Positions 26,387 through 34,899 are shown, counted from the first letter of the stretch. The stretch is 64,000 bases of DNA from an uncultured Bacteroidales bacterium (GCA_902800305.1 CADCDP010000002.1:106350-170349), one strand, 5' to 3'. Program-made: numbers and translations. The notes: a model not told the origin generated them from the letters alone.

Positions 26387-27142
26387 ATGATAAAGGCTGA
26401 TAGTAAGCGGATTATATTAAGTTTAAGGTTATGTGTGTTGTGGCTGTTATTAAGTCTCTTCACGCAGCCCGTCATGTCGCAGCATAGTACGGGAAGTGTA
26501 GGGCTTCTCAATGTTCCTACGGCTGAGAATATGGAACCAGGTTCAATCAGAGCGGGTGTGAATTTCTTGCCCAAAGAAATGCTTCCTCCATACTTTACCA
26601 AAACGTATCATAGTGGAAACTATTATTTGTCGGCAGACATTTTCTCTTTTCTGGAGATAACCTATAGAATGACACTGGTCAAAGACCTCTTGTTAGAACA
26701 TCCTAAATACAATCAACAAGATAGGGCATTCACCATTCGGTTGCAAGCTATTAGAGAAGGCAAATATCGTCCTGGTTTTGCCATAGGAGCAGATGACCCT
26801 ATGATAGACCATGGTGTTTCTTCTTACGAATCTTACTACGCAGTTTTGTCAAAAGGTCTTGATTGGCGGAACAATCGCTTCCAAGCTACAGTTGGATATT
26901 ATTTTCCTTGGCAGAAGGAAGAAAATAAGGAGTGGAAAGCTAATCGTAAAGGCTTTTTTGGTGGAGTTTCTTACATTCCGTCTTTCTGCAAAGAAATGAA
27001 ATTCATGGCAGAATACGATGCCGATGTTGTGAATTTGGGCCTCTCTGCACGATTCTGGAAGCATCTGACGGTTCATGCTTTTGTGTATGACTTTAGTTGC
27101 GTTTCTGCAGGTGTGAGATATGAATGTGTATTAAAACATTGA
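26387..27142 (+). CDS. YjbH-like exopolysaccharide protein, N-terminal half
   Basis: Outer-membrane protein of 251 residues with a signal peptide (to about FTQPVMSQ). GSVGLLNVPTAENMEPGSIRAG, the YYLSADIFSFLEITYRMT strand and RPGFAIGADDPMIDHGVSSYESYYAVLSKG correspond to the N-terminal half of YjbH (PF06082, about 700 residues in E. coli), which is a large beta-barrel used in exopolysaccharide export. The frame stops at 27142 where the next gene, which carries the other half, starts (TGATG). The pair together has 671 residues, close to one intact YjbH. YjbH normally works with GfcA-D-like partners, which are not present here. Confidence 0.82.
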   Translation: MIKADSKRIILSLRLCVLWLLLSLFTQPVMSQHSTGSVGLLNVPTAENMEPGSIRAGVNFLPKEMLPPYFTKTYHSGNYYLSADIFSFLEITYRMTLVKDLLLEHPKYNQQDRAFTIRLQAIREGKYRPGFAIGADDPMIDHGVSSYESYYAVLSKGLDWRNNRFQATVGYYFPWQKEENKEWKANRKGFFGGVSYIPSFCKEMKFMAEYDADVVNLGLSARFWKHLTVHAFVYDFSCVSAGVRYECVLKH

Positions 27143-28386
27143 TGAGAATGAAGCATATTTTATCCATACTATTTCTTTCCAGCCTTACGCTCCTTGCGAA
27201 GGCTCAGATGGTTGATGTCTTGGTGGAGGATGGCTTTGAGAATGTGAGAGCATCGCGGACGAACGATGTTACCTATGTCTCTTTTGAGGATAATATATAC
27301 CGCGGCACCTATACAGGACTTAACAAGGCTCTTCAGCTGATTTTGGCCTCGGTGCCAGAAGATGATGCATTAGAAGTGGTTGTGGCAGACCTTGGACAGC
27401 CACGGCTTCATCTTGCGGTGGATGCCCAGATGATTGGCGACTATCGTCAGGGAAAGATTTCTTTGCCGGAGGTTTACTCGAAGATGTTGATAGACAATGA
27501 CTATGATGCTTCTTGGCAGATGCTGAAACGTATCAGCAAGCGACAAACCAATAGTTCTTCTTGGAAGGCCGACTTTGTCATCTATCCTCAGTTGTCGTTG
27601 GACAATACTTATTTGGATGAACTTTATGACTATTATTTCAATATTGCCCCTGCTTTGGAGATGAATATGTGGTCAGGTGCCAAGTTGACGCTGCAAGCCA
27701 TTGTTCCGATAGCCACCAATATGAGTGGACAATATAATCGATTCCGGGCAGGCTTCTTGACGGTTGAACAGAATTTTACCCTCTCCCACGGCTTTAAGGT
27801 TCGGTTAGTCGGTGGAAACTTCAATAATAATAGAGCAGGTGTTCAATTCGAGGGGAAATGGAATAGTCAGAATGGCCGTGTTGAAGTGGGTGCAAAAGTG
27901 GCAGGAACGGTACAATCCATTGTCACCAGCAAGAAAGGATGGACATTTAGTGACAAATGGCGTGCGACAGCCAATGCGTATATGAGTTATTATGTGCCTC
28001 AATACAATACAGAATTGAAGTTGCAGGGGAACCGATATGTGTATGGCGATTATGGAATACGGGGCGATATCATTCGTCATTTTGGAGAATGTACCATCGG
28101 GCTTTATGGAATGTATGTGAAGAGCGAGTTTAATGGTGGATTTAATTTCTCATTCCCATTGCCAGGAAAGAAGTTTATGCCACATCGCTCGGTTCGTATT
28201 CGCCCTGCCTACAATTGGAGTATGGAATATACGATTAAGTCGGTTTGGGATGGAAAGAATATGAGCAGAGAAGTTGCTAAGAAATTTGCCACCTCACCAG
28301 ACGAGAATGCAAACCATCGCTTTTATCAACCTGACTATATTCGCTACTTCATGGTGCAGGAAGCGGAAAAAAGCCGAAATAAGTGA
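27142..28386 (+). CDS. YjbH-like exopolysaccharide protein, C-terminal half
   Basis: Protein of 414 residues (from ATG 27142; an in-frame ATG at 27124 would overlap the neighbour more). It has its own signal peptide, MRMKHILSILFLSSLTLLAKAQ, so it is exported alone. LVEDGFENVRASRTND, RGTYTGLNKALQLIL and DLGQPRLHLAVDAQM match the middle of YjbH, then many amphipathic strands and SFPLPGKKFMPHRSVRIRP follow; FPLP..K is the family's late motif. The ends are reached in the usual order, so the split is not a decayed copy. The TGATG junction suggests coupled translation of the two subunits. Confidence 0.8.
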   Translation: MRMKHILSILFLSSLTLLAKAQMVDVLVEDGFENVRASRTNDVTYVSFEDNIYRGTYTGLNKALQLILASVPEDDALEVVVADLGQPRLHLAVDAQMIGDYRQGKISLPEVYSKMLIDNDYDASWQMLKRISKRQTNSSSWKADFVIYPQLSLDNTYLDELYDYYFNIAPALEMNMWSGAKLTLQAIVPIATNMSGQYNRFRAGFLTVEQNFTLSHGFKVRLVGGNFNNNRAGVQFEGKWNSQNGRVEVGAKVAGTVQSIVTSKKGWTFSDKWRATANAYMSYYVPQYNTELKLQGNRYVYGDYGIRGDIIRHFGECTIGLYGMYVKSEFNGGFNFSFPLPGKKFMPHRSVRIRPAYNWSMEYTIKSVWDGKNMSREVAKKFATSPDENANHRFYQPDYIRYFMVQEAEKSRNK

Positions 28387-28414
28387 TAAAATGAGAAAAA
28401 AATGTGGGAAAATA

Positions 28415-28445
28415 TTTGTCATGTGATATAAAAAGTGTAACTTTG
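28415..28445 (+). promoter_or_regulatory. Bacteroidetes-type promoter
   Basis: TTTG at 28415-28418 and TAACTTTG at 28438-28445, 19 bases apart, lie about 43 bases before the lipoprotein start at 28488. Confidence 0.85.
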
Positions 28446-28487
28446 CCCCGAATTATATGTAAGTTTAATCAATTAATATAAAATTTT

Positions 28488-29051
28488 ATGAAAAAGAATT
28501 ATTTTTTGTATGCTTTTGTTGCTTTGGCAACATGCTTAGGTTTTAGTAGCTGCTCAAGCGAAGAAGAAGAAAATGCCCCTGCTACCTCAGGAACTTTTAA
28601 GGAAACTCGAACCATGATTACCGAAGACGAAGTAAATGACTTGAAGGTGTGGGGTAATTGGTCAGAAACATACCCTATTGCTTCGAGTCAGACAACTTTC
28701 ACCATTAAGAATTGGGAGGTGGTAAGCGATAATCACGATGTGACGACTGTTGTAACCGATGCTGCAATTATTGATGCTGCTAAGGCATATATCAACAATC
28801 TTGAGCAAGAAGAGGAGTCTTTGGACTTGGCAACAATGCTTCAAATTGCAAATGAGTACAATTATTTTGATAATGGTACGACTTTGACATCAATCACTCA
28901 AATTATTGTCCTTGGTGGATTTATCGATTTTGATTATAGTGGGACTACTTATTATATTAAGGTCGTTAAGAAGTTTGATGTTTATTATAACTACAATAAC
29001 GCCACTTTGGAAGGACTCCACAATACGCATAATGGCGGTAGCTTTAATTAA
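28488..29051 (+). CDS. Putative surface-exposed lipoprotein
   Basis: Protein of 187 residues with a lipoprotein signal: MKKNYFLYAFVALATCLGFSSC, followed by SSEEEEN. Acidic residues right after the lipid cysteine match the Bacteroidetes surface-lipoprotein export signal (S plus several D/E), so it probably faces outward. The rest (TRTMITEDEVNDLKVWG..., FDYSGTTYYIKVVKKFDVYY) has no family I recognise. It has its own promoter and terminator, so it is a single-gene unit. Confidence 0.75.
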   Translation: MKKNYFLYAFVALATCLGFSSCSSEEEENAPATSGTFKETRTMITEDEVNDLKVWGNWSETYPIASSQTTFTIKNWEVVSDNHDVTTVVTDAAIIDAAKAYINNLEQEEESLDLATMLQIANEYNYFDNGTTLTSITQIIVLGGFIDFDYSGTTYYIKVVKKFDVYYNYNNATLEGLHNTHNGGSFN

Positions 29052-29072
29052 AAAAATTGGTTCTTTAATCTT

Positions 29073-29104
29073 AAAGGTCGCAATGTAACTTGTGACCTTT
29101 TTTT
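29073..29104 (+). terminator. Hairpin terminator
   Basis: A 10-base stem (29073-29082 with 29091-29100, one G-T pair) and an 8-base loop are followed by a T run. It closes the lipoprotein gene that stops at 29051. Confidence 0.8.
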
Positions 29105-29126
29105 GTTTTATTTGGTTGATAGTTAT

Positions 29127-29555
29127 ATGACAATAGCAGTAGATTTTGATGGAACCATCGTGGAGGATAAATACCCCGATATAGGGCGCGAGTTGCCCTT
29201 TGCCATTGAGACGTTAAAGAAGTTGCAAGAAGAGGGACACCGCCTTATTCTGTGGTCTGTACGAGAAGGCGAGTCGCTGCAAGAAGCGGTGGACTTCTGT
29301 CAAGAGCGTGGGCTGAAGTTCTGGGCTGTGAATGGCAATTTCGTCAATGAGACGGCTGATGCCATCAACTATACGCGGAAGATAAAAGCCGACATGTTTA
29401 TCGATGACAGAAACCTTGGCGGTCTGCCCGATTGGGGAATCATCTATAAGATGATACACCATCAGTTGACCTATGAAGACATTTACAGCCAAGTGGACAT
29501 CGACCATGAGCAGAGCCAGAAGAAGGGCTTTTGGGGAAAGATGTTCTCCAAATAG
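29127..29555 (+). CDS. Small HAD-family hydrolase
   Basis: Cytoplasmic HAD-superfamily hydrolase of 142 residues from ATG 29127 (the frame is open from 29103). MTIAVDFDGTIVED carries the nucleophile Asp and the second Asp (DFDGT), LILWSVREGE is motif II, and ADMFIDDRNLGG gives the acidic metal site (DDR). There is no cap domain; it belongs to the small group in Bacteroides that includes BT_0820. The physiological substrate is unknown, probably a small phosphate ester. It converges with pckA across the terminator at 29608. Confidence 0.85.
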   Translation: MTIAVDFDGTIVEDKYPDIGRELPFAIETLKKLQEEGHRLILWSVREGESLQEAVDFCQERGLKFWAVNGNFVNETADAINYTRKIKADMFIDDRNLGGLPDWGIIYKMIHHQLTYEDIYSQVDIDHEQSQKKGFWGKMFSK

Positions 29556-29607
29556 CCACACCCTGCTGTAAAGATGAAGTTCCCCCTTGTCTTTATCTGA
29601 TAGGTAC

Positions 29608-29647
29608 AAAAATCGCCCCCAACTCGCAGGAGTTGGGGGCGATTTTT
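29608..29647. terminator. Bidirectional terminator between HAD gene and pckA
   Basis: A perfect 18-base stem (29608-29625 with 29630-29647) has a GC-rich centre, a 4-base loop (gcag), and A and T runs on the two outer ends, so it can stop transcription from both sides. Confidence 0.93.
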
Positions 29648-29678
29648 TGTTATTTGATGTTTTATCTCTTGCTGTCGT

Positions 29679-31289
29679 TTAGAGCTTTGGACCAGCAGCA
29701 ACAAGAGCCTTACCAGCTTCGTTGGTAGTGTACTTGTTGAAGTTCTTGATGAAGCGACCAGCGAGGTCCTTAGCCTTCTCTTCCCAAGTCTTCACGTCAG
29801 CGTAAGTGTCGCGTGGGTCGAGGATAGCTGGGTTCACGTTTGGCAGAGATGTTGGTACCTCGAAGTCGAAGAATGGAATCTTCTTGGTCTCAGCCTTGAG
29901 GATAGAACCGTCAAGGATGGCGTCGATGATACCACGAGTGTCTGGGATAGAGATACGCTTACCCGTGCCGTTCCAACCAGTGTTTACGAGGTAAGCCTTA
30001 GCACCGCTCTTCTGCATCTTCTTCACGAGTTCCTCAGCGTACTTTGTTGGGTGCAGCTCGAGGAATGCCTGACCGAAGCAAGCAGAGAAGGTTGGAGTTG
30101 GCTCAGTGATGCCACGCTCTGTACCTGCGAGCTTTGCAGTGAAGCCAGAGAGGAAGTAGTACTGAGTCTGCTCAGGAGTGAGGATAGACACTGGAGGCAG
30201 CACGCCGAATGCGTCAGCAGAGAGGAAGATAACATTCTTAGCAGCAGGACCTGCGCTCTTACCAGCCACCTTCTTCACGATGTTGTTGATGTGGTCGATA
30301 GGATAAGAAACGCGAGTGTTCTCAGTCACGCTCTTGTCTGCGAAGTCAATCTTGCCGTCCTCAGCCACAGTCACGTTCTCCAAGAGAGCGTCACGTTTGA
30401 TAGCGCCGTAGATGTCAGGCTCATTCTCCTTAGAGAGGTTGATGACCTTAGCGTAGCAACCACCTTCGAGGTTGAACACGCCCTCATCGTCCCATCCGTG
30501 CTCGTCGTCACCGATGAGGAGACGCTTCGGATCGGTAGAGAGAGTGGTCTTACCTGTACCAGAGAGACCGAAGAAGATAGCTGTGTTCTTACCTTCCATA
30601 TCGGTGTTAGCAGAGCAGTGCATAGAAGCGATGCCCTGGAGTGGGAGGTAGTAGTTCTGCATAGAGAACATACCCTTCTTCATCTCACCACCATACCAAG
30701 TGTTGATGATGACCTGCTCGCGGCTCTTCGTGTTGAATGCCACACAAGTGTCAGAGTTCAGACCCAGCTCCTTGTAGTTCTCCACCTTAGCCTTAGAAGC
30801 GTTGAAGATAACGAAGTTAGGCTCGAAGTTTGCGAGTTCAGCCTCAGTTGGCTGGATGAACATGTTCTTGATGAAGTGTGCCTGCCAAGCTACTTCCACG
30901 ATGAAGCGCACAGCCAGACGAGTGGCCTCGTTAGCACCACAGAATGCGTCAACCACATAGAGCTGCTTGTTAGAAAGCTCCTTGATGGCGATGTCCTTCA
31001 CTTGAGCCCAAACATCCTCAGTCATGGGGTGATTGTCGTTCTTGTAAGCGTCAGAAGTCCACCACACGTTGTTGTGGCTTTCGTCGTTGTCAACGATGTA
31101 CTTATCCTTAGGAGAACGACCCGTGAAGATACCAGTCATCACGTTCACTGCACCAAGTTCAGTTTCCTTACCCTTCTCGTAACCTTCGAGAGATGGGTCA
31201 ACTTCAGCCTTGTAAAGCTCCTCGTAAGAAGGATTGTGCGCAATCACTGAGCTGCCAGTGATGCCATACTTTGTCAAATCTAATGCCAT
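29679..31289 (-). CDS. pckA: Phosphoenolpyruvate carboxykinase (ATP)
   Basis: PckA, which interconverts oxaloacetate plus ATP with phosphoenolpyruvate, CO2 and ADP; in Bacteroidales it mostly runs toward oxaloacetate and succinate. The 536-residue length is the family norm. [13 protein letters not shown] binds substrate, [11 protein letters not shown] is the P-loop, [20 protein letters not shown] holds the metal-binding Asp and the kinase-2 site, [11 protein letters not shown] and [13 protein letters not shown] follow. A Bacteroidetes promoter lies about 75 bases upstream at 31365. A long open frame on the other strand (30051-31250) is only its shadow. Confidence 0.98.
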   Translation of the reverse strand: MALDLTKYGITGSSVIAHNPSYEELYKAEVDPSLEGYEKGKETELGAVNVMTGIFTGRSPKDKYIVDNDESHNNVWWTSDAYKNDNHPMTEDVWAQVKDIAIKELSNKQLYVVDAFCGANEATRLAVRFIVEVAWQAHFIKNMFIQPTEAELANFEPNFVIFNASKAKVENYKELGLNSDTCVAFNTKSREQVIINTWYGGEMKKGMFSMQNYYLPLQGIASMHCSANTDMEGKNTAIFFGLSGTGKTTLSTDPKRLLIGDDEHGWDDEGVFNLEGGCYAKVINLSKENEPDIYGAIKRDALLENVTVAEDGKIDFADKSVTENTRVSYPIDHINNIVKKVAGKSAGPAAKNVIFLSADAFGVLPPVSILTPEQTQYYFLSGFTAKLAGTERGITEPTPTFSACFGQAFLELHPTKYAEELVKKMQKSGAKAYLVNTGWNGTGKRISIPDTRGIIDAILDGSILKAETKKIPFFDFEVPTSLPNVNPAILDPRDTYADVKTWEEKAKDLAGRFIKNFNKYTTNEAGKALVAAGPKL

Positions 31290-31364
31290 AGTACTTTTGT
31301 TTATAAAATTAAATAAATGAATCTCTTTTTACCACATACGGGCACATCATGCCCTATGTTGATA

Positions 31365-31395
31365 CAAAGGTACGCATTTCTCCTCTTTATGCCAA
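31365..31395 (-). promoter_or_regulatory. Promoter of pckA
   Basis: On the minus strand TTG (31393-31395) and TACCTTTG (31365-31372) are 20 bases apart, a good Bacteroidetes promoter. A small hairpin (gggca..tgccc, about 31340-31354) sits in the leader. Confidence 0.8.
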
Positions 31396-31470
31396 GCCTA
31401 AAGTGCCTTATTTCTGAATTTTTTAAATTTATTATCACAAAATGTCAGAAAAAGAGCAAAAATTAAGAAC

Positions 31471-31496
31471 GAGTTGCAACATTTGGTTTGCAACTC
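31471..31496 (+). terminator. Small hairpin before the tRNA gene
   Basis: A perfect 9-base stem (31471-31479 with 31488-31496) is followed by a T-rich run. No + strand gene precedes it closely, so its role is uncertain; it may also insulate the tRNA promoter. Confidence 0.45.
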
Positions 31497-31499
31497 TTC

Positions 31500-31527
31500 T
31501 TTGTTTGTAGAAAAATCCTTACCTTTG
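31500..31527 (+). promoter_or_regulatory. Promoter of tRNA-Pro
   Basis: TACCTTTG at 31520-31527 matches the -7 element; TTTG at 31500-31503 gives a rather short spacer of 16. Transcription would begin about 40 bases before the tRNA. Confidence 0.65.
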
Positions 31528-31573
31528 CACCTCGAAAGAAAAGAGCATCTTTTCACACATCAATTGAAGTAAT

Positions 31574-31646
31574 CGGGATGTAGCGCAGTTGGTAGCGCAC
31601 TACGTTCGGGACGTAGGGGTCGCGTGTTCGAGTCACGTCATCCCGA
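31574..31646 (+). tRNA. tRNA-Pro (anticodon CGG)
   Basis: The 73 bases fold as a cloverleaf. The acceptor arm CGGGATG pairs with CATCCCG, the D arm is GCGC/GCGC around AGTTGGTA, the anticodon stem CTACG/CGTAG encloses TTCGGGA with anticodon CGG, and the T arm holds TTCGAGT. The discriminator base is A, as usual for proline. CCA is not encoded. It reads CCG codons. Confidence 0.95.
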
Positions 31647-31698
31647 CACACAGGGGGCCGCCACAACCAATCGTTGTGGCGGCCCCCTGTGTGTTTGT
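31646..31698 (+). terminator. Very strong hairpin right after the tRNA
   Basis: A perfect 22-base stem (31646-31667 with 31673-31694) with a 5-base loop starts at the tRNA's last base and ends in TTGTC. It is the terminator of the tRNA transcript and possibly a guide for 3' processing. Confidence 0.85.
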
Positions 31699-31756
31699 CT
31701 CATTCCGTCTTTTCGTCAAGGCTTGAAAGGAGAGGGGTGGAGAGGTGCTTCCGATG

Positions 31757-31839
31757 CCTCAAAAACGGTGTGACTCAGACCGAGGGTGGCGGTGTGACTC
31801 ACACCGGCATACCCGGTCTGAGTCACACCGCTTTTGAGG
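31757..31839. repeat. Nested palindrome of GTGACTCA words
   Basis: Outer arms 31757-31782 and 31814-31839 pair over 26 bases with one mismatch. Inside lies a second palindrome (cggtgtga-c-tcacaccg). The word gtgactca or its complement occurs three times. It lies between the tRNA terminator and the end of the gene at 31855, and no T run follows. Confidence 0.85.
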
Positions 31840-31854
31840 TGCCGAGCGTATGGG

Positions 31855-32808
31855 TTACTTGTACCAATCAGTGGGACCACTGTTTCGGATGCGTTCGGGA
31901 TGGGCTTTTTTTGATTTGGGTAGCGCTTCTTGCCCCATATTCGTGTTTTTTCTGCCTCCACCGTTTATGTCGGAAAAGAATTGAAACAATCCGCTTGTCC
32001 ATTCAGCATCTCCTTCAGTGATTACATCGAGAACGAGGGTCACTCCCACCAATCCCACTACGCCGATGGCGGCCAAGCCCGTGAGCAGTGCCTTTCCCAC
32101 CGTAAGATGTTTGGCGTGTGCTTGATAGTCTAAATAGGCTAAGATGTAGGCAGCATAGCTCACATTGATGGCATTGGCCATCTGCACGAGGTGGATGGAG
32201 TCTTTGGGGGTGAGAATGAGTGTGGAATCGGGAATGAATCCGTTGTTTTTGGGAGAGAGTCGGAGTCCTGTGGGAATCCATCCTTCTATTTTCCCGCTAA
32301 TGACATCTGACAGAATGTCAAATTCCTCCAGTGCCGCGTGGCAATCGATGTCGTAAGCGAGGACGAGGTAATTTGGCAGGGAACGGCGACTGCGGAGAAA
32401 AGGCATCTCGTGGTTGTGGTAATACTGGAGGCAGAAGTGCGCATTCTTGAAATCCCCTGCTTGGGCATATTTGCGATAGAGTTGTATCCATTTGTTGGTG
32501 ACAAAGTCGATGCTGTCCAGTCGGAGGGACTCGTCTTGGCTCATAGGAGGGTGTTCCGTGGTGGGGGCTGTGATGGTATTGCCTTGAAGGTCAATGGACT
32601 CGCCTTGGAGGCTTTCTATCCAATCGGAATGCAGCACACCCACACCATCTTTCCAGTGGCGCGTCTGCTTTTGTACCTCCTTGTCGATGTCGGTACGGTA
32701 TTTGTAAGCCTCTTTTAGTTCTTTCTTTTGCAACTTATTCAAGGTCTGCCCATGGGCTACAAGTGTAAAGAGACTGAGAGCGATGATGATGAGTTGTTTC
32801 GGTTTCAT
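31855..32808 (-). CDS. Conserved-looking secreted/membrane protein of unknown function
   Basis: I do not recognise this 317-residue protein. It has a signal peptide (MKPKQLIIIALSLFTLVAHGQ), then a helical, charged part (LNKLQKKELKEAYKYRTDID...), a central region with helical repeats (YRKYAQAGDFKNAHFCLQYYH) that looks TPR-like, and one hydrophobic stretch near residues 245-270 (LLTGLAAIGVVGLVGVTLVL) that could span a membrane. The tail is basic. It is the last gene of the minus-strand row that begins at 40994, 73 bases after murI, and may be co-transcribed with it. Confidence 0.7.
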   Translation of the reverse strand: MKPKQLIIIALSLFTLVAHGQTLNKLQKKELKEAYKYRTDIDKEVQKQTRHWKDGVGVLHSDWIESLQGESIDLQGNTITAPTTEHPPMSQDESLRLDSIDFVTNKWIQLYRKYAQAGDFKNAHFCLQYYHNHEMPFLRSRRSLPNYLVLAYDIDCHAALEEFDILSDVISGKIEGWIPTGLRLSPKNNGFIPDSTLILTPKDSIHLVQMANAINVSYAAYILAYLDYQAHAKHLTVGKALLTGLAAIGVVGLVGVTLVLDVITEGDAEWTSGLFQFFSDINGGGRKNTNMGQEALPKSKKAHPERIRNSGPTDWYK

Positions 32809-32881
32809 GGTTGTGTGGGGATATGGTTATACAATGATGGTGGTATGTGTTTACGAGGTATAAGGACGAGGAAATGTCCCA

Positions 32882-33703
32882 TCAGTCGCCCAACGTGATG
32901 CGTTGTGCTGTGATTTCTTCTTGGAGGAAGAGGGTGGCGGATTGGCGGAACTTGGTGGAGGACTCGCTGGTGAAGTATTGACAGGTGCCACCTTGCGTGA
33001 GCCGTTGTTCCATCTCGGGATGGCGTTGGAGATAGTCGGCAAGGCTGGTCGCTATGTATCGGCCTTGCGGAATCACCTTCACGTGGGGAGGAAGGTAGAG
33101 ATTGATTTTGTTAAGTAGGAGGGGGTAGTGAGTGCAGCCGAGGATGATGGTGTCGATGAGGGGGTCTTGTGCCATGAGCTTGTCGAGGGAGTCCTTCACG
33201 AAGTAGTCTGCACCAGGCTTGTCGAACTCGTTGTTCTCTACTAACGGCACCCACATGGGACAGGCTTGCCCCACGACGGTGGTGCCTGGGTGAAGTTTCT
33301 CGATTTCAAGATTGTAAGATTGGGATTTGATGGTTCCTTCGGTGGCAAGCACCCCGATGTGCTTGGTGTGGGAAAGTTGTCCGACGATTTCGGCTGTGGG
33401 ACGGATGACCCCTAAGACACGGCGGTCGGGGGCATGGTCGGGCAGATAATTCTGCTGTATGGAACGCAGGGCTTTGGCGGAGGCGGTGTTGCAGCCAAGA
33501 ATGACGAGAGGACAACTTAACGAGAAGAGCTTCTTGACGGCTTGGAGGGTAAATTCGTACACTACATCAAAAGAGCGCGTACCGTAAGGTGCGCGCGCAT
33601 TATCTCCGAGGTAGATGTAATCGTATTGCGGCAAACGGTGACGGATGCCTTCGAGGATGGTTAGCCCCCCGTAGCCTGAGTCGAAGATGCCGATTGAACC
33701 CAT
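32882..33703 (-). CDS. murI: Glutamate racemase
   Basis: MurI makes D-glutamate for peptidoglycan in the cytoplasm. The 273-residue protein has IGIFDSGYGGLTIL at the start, the first catalytic cysteine in LVILGCNTASAKALR and the second in IILGCTHYPLL, and YLGDNARAPYGTRS that binds substrate. The start ATG lies 10 bases from the stop of the upstream skp-like gene. The linkage of murI to bamA and skp-like genes is conserved in Bacteroidales. Confidence 0.97.
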   Translation of the reverse strand: MGSIGIFDSGYGGLTILEGIRHRLPQYDYIYLGDNARAPYGTRSFDVVYEFTLQAVKKLFSLSCPLVILGCNTASAKALRSIQQNYLPDHAPDRRVLGVIRPTAEIVGQLSHTKHIGVLATEGTIKSQSYNLEIEKLHPGTTVVGQACPMWVPLVENNEFDKPGADYFVKDSLDKLMAQDPLIDTIILGCTHYPLLLNKINLYLPPHVKVIPQGRYIATSLADYLQRHPEMEQRLTQGGTCQYFTSESSTKFRQSATLFLQEEITAQRITLGD

Positions 33704-33713
33704 AAAGTATAGA

Positions 33714-34289
33714 CTATTTGATGCCTAATTGATTCAAGACTGCATCGGTGCAGTTCTCAGCCTCGCCTCCTTCGCTGATGTAGGGGTAGGCATTGGCATC
33801 AGTGTTGAGCACATAGGCGTAGTTGCGGCTCTTGCCCACGATGGCAATGGCTTCTTTCAGACGTGCATCTACAGGCTCCATCAGTTCTGCCTCTGCTTTG
33901 GTGAGCAGTTCTTGTGCTTCTTTCTTGAACTGTATGCTCTGCTCCATCAGCTGTTGTAGTTCCTTCTGACGCTTGAGCATGATGTTTTCGGGGAAAGACT
34001 TCTGTCCGTCGAGGTATTCTGCGAATTTCTTGGAGAAGTCTTGCTCCGCACGTGCCATCTCTTCGTCGTAGGTCTTTTTCAGTTCTTCGAGGCTCTTCAT
34101 GGCCTGTTCGTATTCAGGCATGGCACGACGAACTTCGTCGTAGGAGAGGTAGCCATAGTGCTGTGGCTGGATGATGACCTGTTGAGGTTCATGTACAGAA
34201 ATGGGTTGTACCGTATCTTGCACTGTTTCTTGTGCCGACAGCGTGCCGACACAAGCGAACAATGCGATGAGGATGTATAAAGGTTTCAT
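33714..34289 (-). CDS. Skp/OmpH-family periplasmic chaperone (third copy)
   Basis: Periplasmic protein of 191 residues with a signal peptide (to about LSAQE), of the OmpH/Skp family that holds unfolded outer-membrane proteins for BamA. YGYLSYDEVRRAMPEYEQAMKSLEEL is the family's N-terminal piece, a long coiled coil (about 60-135) makes the tentacle, and NYAYVLNTDANAYPYISEG is the beta return. It carries a longer N-terminal linker (QETVQDTVQPISV) than its two paralogues. It lies between murI and the second copy. Confidence 0.88.
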   Translation of the reverse strand: MKPLYILIALFACVGTLSAQETVQDTVQPISVHEPQQVIIQPQHYGYLSYDEVRRAMPEYEQAMKSLEELKKTYDEEMARAEQDFSKKFAEYLDGQKSFPENIMLKRQKELQQLMEQSIQFKKEAQELLTKAEAELMEPVDARLKEAIAIVGKSRNYAYVLNTDANAYPYISEGGEAENCTDAVLNQLGIK

Positions 34290-34308
34290 AAGTTTTCTAT
34301 AAAGGTTT

Positions 34309-34410
34309 GTAAAGTTTAAAGGTTACAGTTTAAAGTTTAAAGAAGCTGACGCGGTGTTCGGAAACGAGCCGCATGGTCTTTAAACTTTAACCTTTAAACT
34401 GTAAACTTTA
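34309..34410. repeat. Inverted TTTAAAG-type repeat
   Basis: Arms at 34309-34342 and 34378-34410, both made of AAAGTTTAAAGGTTA-like words, are near complements. They fill the gap between two skp-like genes and touch the stop of the gene at 34408. Confidence 0.75.
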
Positions 34411-34899
34411 TTTAGATCCGACTTTGGCTTTCACCTGGTCGGTGATATCATTGGCTCCGGTGCCCATGTAGGCAATGCCATTGGCTGGAAGAATGTAGGC
34501 ATAACCACCTGCGGCTCCCACTTCCTCGACAGCCTTCATAATCTTCTCCATGATTTCGTTCTGCTTGGTGGAAGAAACCTTCTGATACTCTTGCTGGCTT
34601 GTCTGACCAAACTGCTGGTACTCTTCGTAGGCCTTCTGGAGTTCCTGCTCGCGGTAGTTGCGAAGGGTTTCAGAGAGGGTAGCCTTTTCCTTCTCGTAAG
34701 CATCTGCTTTTGTCTGGATTTCGGTCTGCTTGCGCTGCAACTCGTCTTGGAACTGCTTTTCGAGGTTCTGGAGTTCTGTTTGGAGAGCTGCGTATTCGGG
34801 CATGCCCTGAGCTACAGCTTCGATGTTTACGTGTCCAATCTTCTGTGCGAACATGGTCATGGGCAGTGCCATGAGCATTGCTAAAATAATTGTCTTCAT
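34408..34899 (-). CDS. Skp/OmpH-family periplasmic chaperone (second copy)
   Basis: Periplasmic Skp-like protein, 163 residues, signal peptide MKTIILAMLMALPMTMFAQ. KIGHVNIEAVAQGMPEYAALQTEL is the N-terminal strand, followed by a Gln/Lys/Glu-rich coiled coil (about 45-110) and GGYAYILPANGIAYMG. The size matches E. coli Skp. It sits between two paralogues behind bamA. A tail of KAKVGSK ends the protein. Confidence 0.9.
   Translation of the reverse strand: MKTIILAMLMALPMTMFAQKIGHVNIEAVAQGMPEYAALQTELQNLEKQFQDELQRKQTEIQTKADAYEKEKATLSETLRNYREQELQKAYEEYQQFGQTSQQEYQKVSSTKQNEIMEKIMKAVEEVGAAGGYAYILPANGIAYMGTGANDITDQVKAKVGSK

Noticed and set aside
26387..28386. Frameshifted single yjbH gene
   Set aside because: The second part has its own ATG at the stop of the first and a full signal peptide, so a real two-gene split explains it better than an error.
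30051..31250. A 399-codon open frame on the + strand
   Set aside because: It is antisense to pckA over its full length. The composition (many Leu, Val, His, Ser and Glu, no motif) is what a high-GC third position on the other strand gives.
31574..31855. Integration site of a mobile element at tRNA-Pro
   Set aside because: There is no integrase and no repeated tRNA 3' end. The DNA after it returns at once to a conserved murI-bamA row.
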